Origin: Gammaproteobacteria bacterium
GTDB taxonomy: Bacteria > Pseudomonadota > Gammaproteobacteria > GCA-001735895
Length of the DNA stretch: 5,730 bases
Direction: 5' to 3'
Assembly (NCBI GenBank): GCA_029864065.1
Contig: JAOTUD010000222.1
Coordinates: 1 to 5,730, forward strand
This document shows, piece after piece, positions 1-5,730 of the stretch (the first letter of the stretch is position 1; the number at the start of each line of letters is the position of its first letter). The position numbers and the translations under genes are program-made. The notes beneath the pieces were generated by a model. The model was not told the DNA's origin and did not search any database. It saw only the letters and a program-made list of their open reading frames with translations.

Positions 1-408
1 CGTTTTGCCTTCCCCGGTCTCCATTTCGGCGACCATGCCCTGCAGGATGGCCCAGCCTCCGAGCAGCTGGGTCTCGTAGTGCGTCATGCCGAGTTTTCGT
101 TGCGATATCTCCTGTACCAACGCAAATGTCTGTGCCACCAGGCCGCGCTCGAAACCCCTCTGGTGCAACTGGTAACGCAGGTGAATTGCCTGGCTGACCA
201 GTTCGCTCTCCGGTAAATCATCCAGCCTGAGCGCCTCCCGTTTGACCGCTGGCAGAATGCTCCTGAGCCTGAGCCGACTCCCGCTCAACGCATCGACGGG
301 AGCCCTGAATAGCCGTTCGCCCGCGCGTTCGAGCCAACCCGGTTTTTGATCATCGCGTTGCGGATAAACCCCGAGCGCGATTTGCCGCAAAAGTGCCGTG
401 TCAGACAT
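1..408 (-). CDS. SecA-like preprotein translocase ATPase, N-terminal fragment (continues past left edge)
   Basis: This reading frame starts at the ATG at 406-408 and stays open for 136 codons to the window edge, so the rest of the gene is missing. Residues 106-118 (LGMTHYETQLLGG) match the conserved SecA segment before motif I, which reads GMRHFDVQLLGG in E. coli SecA. They are followed by AEMETGEGKT (127-136), the SecA Walker A motif, where the usual form is AEMRTGEGKT. The helical stretch at 65-105 (ESELVSQA...LVQEISQR) fits the SecA N-terminal region. The first 60 residues do not resemble the housekeeping protein, and Walker A comes about 27 residues later than in E. coli. The family hydrolyses ATP to push unfolded proteins through SecYEG. 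The start overlaps the M50 stop by 8 nt and has a good GAGGA ribosome site, indicating translational coupling. It is probably an accessory SecA-like protein rather than the main SecA, judged from the divergence and the neighbours. Whether the helicase and preprotein-binding domains are complete cannot be seen. Confidence 0.88.
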   Translation of the reverse strand, partial: MSDTALLRQIALGVYPQRDDQKPGWLERAGERLFRAPVDALSGSRLRLRSILPAVKREALRLDDLPESELVSQAIHLRYQLHQRGFERGLVAQTFALVQEISQRKLGMTHYETQLLGGWAILQGMVAEMETGEGKT

Positions 409-2548
409 TCAGGGTCCTCAAAAAGACCTGGCGCAGACGCCGATACCACTGGCTCGCCAGCGCCTCGCTGCCGTGGTCGATACGCACGTAAACACGGGTG
501 CCGATCGGCGCCGAAATCGTTTCCGGCGGTAATTCGAGCTCGTATACGAACACGGTTTCGAGCGTTTGCGTGCCGCTGCCGTCGCGCGGGTCGATTGCAT
601 GCACGCCACCGCCATCGGTGCCAAGCGCCGCGCTCGGCAGCTTGTGGGTGCCTCCCGGCACCTGGCGCGTTATGCTTGCCGGGTAGGCCTCGCCGATCCG
701 GTCCGCGAGACGTACCTGCACCGAGTCTATGCGGGTCCTGAGCAGGCCGACGTCGTCCTGGTGCACCGCCATGTGCACCGACTTTGCGTCCGGCGCAATC
801 AGGTAGCCAATCACGTCTCCCTTGCTGACAAACGTGCCGGGCAGGTCGCTCGAGCGCGGCACGATGAAACGCCCCTTCAGCGGGCTGCGGATATCGAATT
901 CGGCGATACGTGCTTCGAGGTTTTCGAGATCGGCGGCCACGACGCGCAGCTCTTCCTCGGTCAGGCGCGCGGCGACGCGATTACTGCGTTTCTGCGAGGC
1001 ATACAAAGCCTCGAGTTCGACCTGCCGTGCCCGCAACTGGCGCGCCTGTGCATCCAGCAGCGGATCCTCGCAGCGCACCAGCACTTCGTTCTGCTCGACC
1101 CGGCTGTCGGGTTCGCTGACGTAGCCCTCGACGAAACAATCGGCGCCGGCGCGGATGATGGCGCGATCGGGCAACCAGACAACACCTTCGGATTTCGTCC
1201 ACAGCGGGGCTGGCAGCAGCGTCAGGATACCGACGATTGCACCGATGCCGGCAACGGATACACCGACGGCACGCAGGCGTTGTCGCTCGATTTGCGGGCC
1301 GACCAGCACGAACTTGAGCATTTTCAGCGTCGGCAACACCAGCATCAAGAACACCGACCAGCAGGCGAGCAGGATACCGATCACGAAAAACTTGCCGGCG
1401 ACGAAAAGTACGATCGCAAACATGATGAAAAGCCGGTAAAAAAAGGCCGCAAGGCTGTAAAAAACCAGCCATTTGCGCTCGCCCGGGGTATTGGCCGGAG
1501 AATTCGCCGCTTGGCTGCCGAACAGGTACTTCTGGACCAGGTAGCCGAGATACTGGTTCGATTTCTTGCCCAGGTTCGGAATTTCCAGCGCATCCGCCAG
1601 CACATAGTAACCGTCGAAACGCAACAGCGGATTGCCATTGAAGAATAATGTCGATACGCCACCGATCAGCATCACGTTATAGGCCATGCCACGGATGATG
1701 CCGTGTTCGGCGTAAAGCCAGACAAACAACGCGAGCACCGCCAGCAGCATTTCGGTCATGATTCCCATCGCGCCGACCACCATGCGCTTGCGCTTCTCCC
1801 GGAAAGCCGATGCTGCCGACGCGTCGACATAGGGTACCGGCATGAACACCAGCAGCATGACGCCGATTTCGTGGACTTCCCCGCCCCAGACCTTGGTCGC
1901 AAAGGCGTGGCCCAGTTCGTGGAAGGCCTTGACCAGCGGGTAGGTGAGCCACAGCAGTAACAGGTTTTGCGGCGCCAGCACCCGGTCGGTAATATTCTCG
2001 GTCAGCTCGGGCCAGTGCATCGCCGCGACGAAACAGCCGGCGCCGACGATTCCGAACCAGAGCAGGAAACCGAACCAGCCGAAAAACGGACGCACCAGTG
2101 GCAGCCAGGCGGTCAGAAACTTTTCCGGGTCGAACAACGGGAAGCGCAAAGCAAGCGGGCTCCAGAATCGCTGCTTCCAGCGCATGCGCTCCTGGCGCTG
2201 GTAGCGGTTGAATAGCTCGAGGCTGTCAGGAGGCACGTCGCACTGCAGTACATCGGCGGAATGGAGTTGAGACAACAGGCGGATGACCTCTTCCTGTCCC
2301 GGCGCATCGTCGCCGAGCCGCGACGCGGCCAGTTCCCAGACCTCGTGCACGCTGCGATTGCCGTCGAGCAGGCCGATCAGCTGGTAGGCCGAGGTCGAGA
2401 AACGGTAAAAACGACCGGACAGCGGATCCTGCAGCACGTACCAGATCTCGTCGAGATACTCGTGGCGATGGATGCGCGAATGCGAGCGCAGCAGCGGCTT
2501 CAGGTCCGCAACGCGATACCAGGATGGACTGAAGATCGAGTCGCTCAT
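401..2548 (-). CDS. M50 family zinc metalloprotease fused to HlyD-type adaptor domain, PqqD-like N-terminus
   Basis: This 715-residue inner-membrane protein resembles the 'putative peptide zinc metalloprotease' (YydH-like) group of M50 proteins. Residues about 15-103 form a soluble region resembling a PqqD-like winged helix (YLDEIWYVLQDPLSGRFYRF, then a helical part). Hydrophobic segments lie near 152-177, 192-209, 227-240, 257-280, 287-303, 362-383, 386-408 and 428-447. The zinc site looks intact: HELGH at 210-214 supplies two histidines and the catalytic glutamate, and NGNPLLRFDGYY at 304-315 supplies the probable third ligand D312. Residues about 455-690 are a HlyD/RND-adaptor-like periplasmic part: a lipoyl half (457-495), a short coiled coil (496-550), a second lipoyl half (552-585) and a beta-barrel region. 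In the barrel region, LPSAALGTDGGG (637-648) resembles a stretch I recall from this family. The start at 2546-2548 lacks a clear Shine-Dalgarno; the gap to the SapC-like gene is 51 nt. Related proteins occur in peptide-export and secretion loci. The substrate is unknown, and whether it cleaves or only acts as a membrane component cannot be told. Confidence 0.88.
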   Translation of the reverse strand: MSDSIFSPSWYRVADLKPLLRSHSRIHRHEYLDEIWYVLQDPLSGRFYRFSTSAYQLIGLLDGNRSVHEVWELAASRLGDDAPGQEEVIRLLSQLHSADVLQCDVPPDSLELFNRYQRQERMRWKQRFWSPLALRFPLFDPEKFLTAWLPLVRPFFGWFGFLLWFGIVGAGCFVAAMHWPELTENITDRVLAPQNLLLLWLTYPLVKAFHELGHAFATKVWGGEVHEIGVMLLVFMPVPYVDASAASAFREKRKRMVVGAMGIMTEMLLAVLALFVWLYAEHGIIRGMAYNVMLIGGVSTLFFNGNPLLRFDGYYVLADALEIPNLGKKSNQYLGYLVQKYLFGSQAANSPANTPGERKWLVFYSLAAFFYRLFIMFAIVLFVAGKFFVIGILLACWSVFLMLVLPTLKMLKFVLVGPQIERQRLRAVGVSVAGIGAIVGILTLLPAPLWTKSEGVVWLPDRAIIRAGADCFVEGYVSEPDSRVEQNEVLVRCEDPLLDAQARQLRARQVELEALYASQKRSNRVAARLTEEELRVVAADLENLEARIAEFDIRSPLKGRFIVPRSSDLPGTFVSKGDVIGYLIAPDAKSVHMAVHQDDVGLLRTRIDSVQVRLADRIGEAYPASITRQVPGGTHKLPSAALGTDGGGVHAIDPRDGSGTQTLETVFVYELELPPETISAPIGTRVYVRIDHGSEALASQWYRRLRQVFLRTLNV
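415..419 (-). promoter_or_regulatory. Ribosome binding site of the secA-like gene
   Basis: On the minus strand GAGGA lies 6 nt before the ATG at 406-408, inside the last codons of the M50 gene. It supports the chosen start of the SecA-like frame and the 8-nt overlap (ATGTCTGA) with the upstream stop. Confidence 0.7.
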
Positions 2549-2599
2549 GATTGCGCGACATGCATCAGGTAATCGGACACCGCAACGACAGGCAGCCGA

Positions 2600-3478
2600 C
2601 TACGCTTCGCCCTTGCCGTTACCCGAATTGCCCTTGCCGCTCTTTTTCGGGCTCGCTTTCTTTTTTGCGGCCCTGGCTGTCCTGGGCTGGTCGGGCGCAT
2701 CCGCGGGCCCTTCGGAATCCATCCCCGAGGCCGACTCTTTCGCCTGTGCGCCGCCGGCATCCGGCCTGGACCGGTTGGCGAGGTCGGTGACGTTGTGCAA
2801 CGATTGCAGATGCAGGTAGAGCAGCTCGAGCTCGTCGACGCCGGCGAGTTCCCCGAGTTTTTCGCCCGGCAGCTCTTTCAGTCGGGCGCGATTGACTACC
2901 ATGAAACCGCCGATCGTCAATTCCTGGCCCGAGCCGAACTTGACCTGCGCCTGCATCGGGTCCAGCAGTTTCAGTTCGTGCAGGTTCTTGCAGAAGGCCT
3001 GGGTGCGTGTGAACAAACGCTGGAATTCGGTCTGAAAATCGAGCACCTTTTTCAGGTACGGGGTTTGCTCGCCCGCATCGTCGAACAGGCGCTCGCCCTC
3101 GCCTTCCTGGTTGAATCCGCTGAACTCCTCGTCGATGCACAGGGTCAGCGTCTTGCCGTCATCGCTGCTGGAGAAAACATAGGGATAACGGCGTGCGAAT
3201 GCCGGTATGTATTTCGCATCCCATTTACCCGCCTCGTCGACAAACAGATTCTCGTGTTCGCCGAATCCTAACAGCACCGCAGGCATGATGTTTTTTTCGT
3301 TACCCGCAAACACGATCGGGTACTCGCGCACCGCGTCCCGAAACTCCTGCGCCAGCAGCGGCATCGAGTTGACGTCACTAGCGAAGCCGAAGTCGTCGCT
3401 GGCCTTTACCCCGCATTTGCCATGCCGCGCCTGGTTCACCGGCACGGCGCGCTCGTAAATCAAAAGCGTCTTGCTCAT
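2600..3478 (-). CDS. SapC family protein with basic low-complexity C-terminal tail
   Basis: The 292-residue protein matches the SapC family (Pfam SapC type, usually near 250 residues) over residues about 5-235. Recognisable segments are the N-terminal PVNQARHG (13-20), the central IPAFARRYPYVFS (91-103), the acidic CIDEEFSGFNQEGEGERLF (114-132) and the distal GFMVVNRARLKELP (191-204). The family is named for a Campylobacter fetus protein associated with the surface layer, but its biochemical role is not settled, and other members sit beside outer-membrane receptors. No signal peptide or membrane helix is visible, so the protein is probably cytoplasmic. Residues about 237-292 are an added tail, first Ala/Ser/Asp-rich, then Lys/Gly-rich (AAKKKASPKKSGKGNSG), predicted disordered. 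The start at 3476-3478 has a strong ribosome site. It lies 34 nt downstream of the GAF-adaptor gene and 51 nt upstream of the M50 gene. The location within an export-like operon suggests a role in handling or regulating the exported surface material, which is inference. Confidence 0.85.
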   Translation of the reverse strand: MSKTLLIYERAVPVNQARHGKCGVKASDDFGFASDVNSMPLLAQEFRDAVREYPIVFAGNEKNIMPAVLLGFGEHENLFVDEAGKWDAKYIPAFARRYPYVFSSSDDGKTLTLCIDEEFSGFNQEGEGERLFDDAGEQTPYLKKVLDFQTEFQRLFTRTQAFCKNLHELKLLDPMQAQVKFGSGQELTIGGFMVVNRARLKELPGEKLGELAGVDELELLYLHLQSLHNVTDLANRSRPDAGGAQAKESASGMDSEGPADAPDQPRTARAAKKKASPKKSGKGNSGNGKGEA

Positions 3479-3486
3479 CGGTTTTT

Positions 3487-3494
3487 CTCTCCTT
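3487..3494 (-). promoter_or_regulatory. Strong ribosome binding site of the SapC-like gene
   Basis: On the minus strand AAGGAGAG ends 8 nt before the ATG at 3476-3478. It is the best Shine-Dalgarno in the window. It sits in a 34-nt intergenic stretch that is clearly AT-rich (it contains TTAATTAA at 3500-3507), unlike the surrounding GC-rich DNA, so this start site may be unusually open and well translated. Confidence 0.7.
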
Positions 3495-3512
3495 CTTGTT
3501 TAATTAATATAA

Positions 3513-5384
3513 TCAGGGCCACCAGTACCAGAACCACAGTTTAAACCACTCGACGATGTCGTGAGTCCAGATCCATTGCAGGCTCCTGCGATCGATCATG
3601 ATTTTACCGGATCCTTCCATCCCGGGACGCAGCAGATCCATGCCCTCGGTCAGGCGAGCCTCGACACGAAAGCGATTGCGTCCTTCCATCGCCTCGGAAA
3701 CCGGGGTGATCTTTTCGACCACGAAAGGGAACTGATCCCGGGGCAAAGCCTTGAGGATAAGCTGCCCGACCTGTCCCTGTTCGAGATCGGCGATGTTGCG
3801 CTCGTCCACCTGCAATACCACGCGGTAGGCATCGAGTGGCGCGATGTTGAGCAGGACTTCGCCACGGCTGACCGGAGAGCCGAGGCGCTGACTCAGATCG
3901 CCGCTCACTACCACGCCGTCGAACGGTGCGGCGACCTGGGTACGCGCGATCTGCTCCTCGAGGAGCTCCAGCTGCGCCTCCGCCTGGTCGAGCTGGGCCT
4001 TGAAAATATTGACTTCGCTGCGATTTTTCGCCGCCAGCGCGTCGCGATAACGGCGATCGACCTGCTCCTTCTGGCTCGTCCACTTCAGGTACTCGAGCCG
4101 CAGGTCGCGGTCGTCGATGCTGAACAGGACCTGGTCCTGCTCCACCACGTCACCGGCGCGGGCCTGCGCCTCGCTGATGTAACCGTTGATGGGAGCGACC
4201 ACGACCCGCTGCACCGAGCCCTCGAGCACGGCATCGGCCGATACCCGGTAGTCGCCTTCCGCCATCGACAGGAATACGAACAATCCTGCCAAAAGCAATC
4301 CGATCAGCTTGGTTGCGTAATGCTTCGGACCGACCAGCCTGATCACGAGGTCACGCATCGATTCGGCCACCTTGGTGATGATCCAGCGGTCGTCGCGCCG
4401 TTTTATTTCGAGCAACGGGCCGAGCAAGGCGCCCGCGTGTTCGAGCAGTTCGATGGTTTCGGCGTCGAAGGACTTGCCTCCCGTATGTTCGAAGCTTAGC
4501 GCGCCGAGTACCCGGTCGCCGCTACTCATGACGACGGTGCAGATGGCGTCCGCCTCACCGGATTCGGCGAGCTTGGAATGTGCACGGGTTACGAGCCGTC
4601 CATCTTCCGCCTGCGGATACAGCACCGTCTCCAGCTGATCGATGGCCTCGTCCATGGCGCCGGTTATCGCCCGCACCAGGTTGGTCTGTTCGCCGAACTG
4701 GGCGGTATGCGACACTGCATAAACCTTGGTATGTTTACCACTGCGCAAACCCAGACCGACCCGGTCGCAACCGGTCTGGATTGCGAGTTCGGTGACCAGC
4801 GCCATCGCCGCCGCGCGGAAGCGCTTTTGTTCCAGCGCGGTGGCCGTCAGTTGCAGTAACCGCGACAGTCGCTCCCGACTGCCCGCGGAGCTGCCCTGGT
4901 CGGCGCGCCGCAGGTAAGCCTCGAGCCAGCCGCAACCCCACTGCAGCCGACGCATGATGGCTAGCAACTGGGCCTCGTCACAATCGGAAAATTCGAGCGC
5001 AACCACGCCGAACAAGTGATTGTCCACCAGTAACGGATAAGCGAGCTGACTCGGTTGTTCGCCCTGCGAAGCACGATTCACAACCCCGCGGCGCTCTACC
5101 ATCGCCGATTCTGCGGCGTGCGAAAGGGTGGCTGGCATTTCGTCCCCTTCCGGCCACCCGGCCGCAGGCACGAACGGACCGCGTTCCGCCGGGCCGAGAA
5201 CCACCACGCCGCGGGTGACCTTGTCCAGCATCGAGACCTGCAGTGTCAGCCAGGCAGTGGCAAAGTCATCGGCGGTCGAAGCCTCGGTAAACCGATGCCA
5301 TAGCGCCTGATCGAGATAGGCGACGCGCCCGGAATCCTTCGAAGAGGTGGAACTTTTAGAACTGCCGGGGTCGGTACTGCTCAT
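3513..5384 (-). CDS. Two GAF-like domains fused to membrane-anchored HlyD-type periplasmic adaptor
   Basis: The 623-residue protein has three parts. Residues 1-20 are a Ser/Lys-rich leader. Residues about 38-158 and 185-327 look like two GAF domains: the first contains AYPLLVDNHLFGVVALEF (115-132), and the second has AICTVVMSSGDRVLGALSFE (280-299), a typical GAF ending. A single membrane helix follows at about 357-374 (KLIGLLLAGLFVFLSMAEGD). The rest is a membrane-fusion-protein fold: a lipoyl half with VVAPINGYISEAQARAGDVV (395-414), a coiled-coil hairpin (428-482), the second lipoyl half with VAAPFDGVVVSGDLSQRLGS (484-503), then beta-barrel residues 518-600. The topology implied is GAF domains in the cytoplasm and adaptor in the periplasm. 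GAF domains bind small ligands or mediate dimerisation, so this could link a cytoplasmic signal to export, but no ligand residues can be assigned. The C-terminus is very Trp-rich (7 Trp in the last 20 residues). The start has only a weak AGG 10 nt upstream. The gene lies 24 nt after the DUF3467-like gene. Confidence 0.87.
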   Translation of the reverse strand: MSSTDPGSSKSSTSSKDSGRVAYLDQALWHRFTEASTADDFATAWLTLQVSMLDKVTRGVVVLGPAERGPFVPAAGWPEGDEMPATLSHAAESAMVERRGVVNRASQGEQPSQLAYPLLVDNHLFGVVALEFSDCDEAQLLAIMRRLQWGCGWLEAYLRRADQGSSAGSRERLSRLLQLTATALEQKRFRAAAMALVTELAIQTGCDRVGLGLRSGKHTKVYAVSHTAQFGEQTNLVRAITGAMDEAIDQLETVLYPQAEDGRLVTRAHSKLAESGEADAICTVVMSSGDRVLGALSFEHTGGKSFDAETIELLEHAGALLGPLLEIKRRDDRWIITKVAESMRDLVIRLVGPKHYATKLIGLLLAGLFVFLSMAEGDYRVSADAVLEGSVQRVVVAPINGYISEAQARAGDVVEQDQVLFSIDDRDLRLEYLKWTSQKEQVDRRYRDALAAKNRSEVNIFKAQLDQAEAQLELLEEQIARTQVAAPFDGVVVSGDLSQRLGSPVSRGEVLLNIAPLDAYRVVLQVDERNIADLEQGQVGQLILKALPRDQFPFVVEKITPVSEAMEGRNRFRVEARLTEGMDLLRPGMEGSGKIMIDRRSLQWIWTHDIVEWFKLWFWYWWP

Positions 5385-5408
5385 AACATCAAAACCTGGG
5401 TAGCGGCG

Positions 5409-5730
5409 TTACTTACCCGGCCGTTTTTCCTGAGGCTCGACCTCGAGCTTACCGAAGCGGGACTCGTACTCGTCGAGCACACCATTCAGCAGCAACGCGA
5501 AACGTTTGGCGGCAAAGGGGCTCAGAATAATGCGGTTTGTCAGCTCGATCTTGACCGGCTTGTCTTCTGAAATTTTCCAGGTTTTATTGGTACCGAACAC
5601 CAACGCGACTTCTTCGCGGGTGCTCGCCGCATTGGCCACGTTGGCATAGGTGGTATCCATTTTAGAATCATCCCACTCGACTCGGGATGCACTTGCCTGT
5701 TGTTTTGCGCCTGCCGGGCCCGGTGCTTCT
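5409..5730 (-). CDS. DUF3467-like small protein, 5' end beyond right edge
   Basis: The sequence resembles DUF3467 proteins: YANVANAASTREEVALVFG, then a beta-rich IELTNRIILSPFAAKRFALLLNGVL, and a polar end EVEPQEKRPGK. An ATG at 5658-5660 would give 83 residues. However, the frame is open without a stop for 23 more codons to the window edge, ending in VEWDDSK directly before that Met. I recall a comparable acidic WDDS-type stretch before the YANV motif in related proteins, and the internal ATG has no good ribosome site. I therefore treat the gene as partial, with 106 residues visible and its true start outside. No signal peptide or membrane segment is seen in the visible part. The function of DUF3467 is unknown. 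It is the first visible gene of the operon and is followed after 24 nt by the GAF-adaptor gene. Confidence 0.75.
   Translation of the reverse strand, partial: EAPGPAGAKQQASASRVEWDDSKMDTTYANVANAASTREEVALVFGTNKTWKISEDKPVKIELTNRIILSPFAAKRFALLLNGVLDEYESRFGKLEVEPQEKRPGK

Larger units (their letters stand above)
401..5730 (-). other. Probable operon: DUF3467 - GAF/HlyD - SapC - M50/HlyD - SecA-like
   Basis: All five genes share one strand with gaps of 24, 34 and 51 nt and one 8-nt overlap (the SecA-like gene continues to position 1). No gap holds a recognisable terminator hairpin or a convincing promoter, so transcription probably begins right of the window and continues past its left edge. The three intergenic gaps were read for hairpins and -35/-10 pairs and nothing convincing was found. 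Confidence 0.75.

Noticed and set aside
1435..1466. A-rich runs (including seven A at 1438-1444) as a possible slippage site or frameshift
   Set aside because: The M50 frame reads straight through with sensible membrane-helix residues (FFYRLFIM), so there is no sign of a disrupted or programmed frame.
566..1648. 360-codon open frame on the plus strand opposite the M50 gene
   Set aside because: It is antisense to a clear zinc protease/adaptor gene; its translation is Arg/Gln/His-rich with no recognisable domain, as expected of a shadow frame in GC-rich DNA.
401..2548. RiPP (peptide natural product) biosynthesis locus suggested by the M50/PqqD-like protein
   Set aside because: No precursor peptide, radical-SAM, YcaO or lanthipeptide enzyme is visible in the window, and SapC, GAF/HlyD and SecA-like neighbours point instead to protein export. 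Flanking sequence could reopen it.
2549..2599. Possible promoter or terminator between the SapC-like and M50 genes
   Set aside because: The 51-nt gap shows no stable hairpin followed by T residues and no paired -35/-10 elements.
2619..3140. 173-codon minus-strand frame inside the SapC-like gene
   Set aside because: It is an out-of-frame overlap with the SapC-family frame, very Arg/Gly-rich and without domain similarity.
3561..4499. 312-codon open frame on the plus strand opposite the GAF/HlyD gene
   Set aside because: It is antisense to a well-supported adaptor gene, lacks recognisable motifs and has a His/Asp/Gln-rich shadow composition.

Overview
The window is a compact, single-direction gene cluster on the minus strand, almost entirely coding. 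The order of transcription runs from high to low coordinates. The high GC content, SapC-type protein, DUF3467-type protein and HlyD-type adaptors suggest a Gram-negative proteobacterium, most likely a gammaproteobacterium. That assignment is an inference from protein style and not from any marker gene.

In transcription order the genes are: (1) a DUF3467-like small protein whose 5' end lies beyond the right edge (5409-5730); (2) a membrane-anchored HlyD-type periplasmic adaptor with two N-terminal GAF-like domains (3513-5384); (3) a SapC-family protein with a basic low-complexity tail (2600-3478); (4) a polytopic M50 zinc metalloprotease fused to a second HlyD-type adaptor domain, with a PqqD-like N-terminal region (401-2548); (5) the first 136 codons of a SecA-like ATPase, running off the left edge just after its Walker A motif (1-408). 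The gaps are 24, 34 and 51 nt, and the last two genes overlap by 8 nt, so this looks like one operon. I see no convincing promoter, terminator, RNA gene, mobile element or CRISPR array.

The combination is the main point of interest. It has two different adaptor-type subunits, one carrying a cytoplasmic sensor-like module and the other an intact intramembrane protease core. With them are a SapC-like protein, whose founding member is tied to surface layers, and an apparently dedicated SecA-like motor. No ordinary ABC, MFS or RND transporter and no outer-membrane TolC gene is visible here. The simplest reading is an envelope export or surface-display apparatus in which SecA and the M50/HlyD protein supply the energised and membrane parts. 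This is inference: the substrate is not in the window and the flanks are needed to test it.
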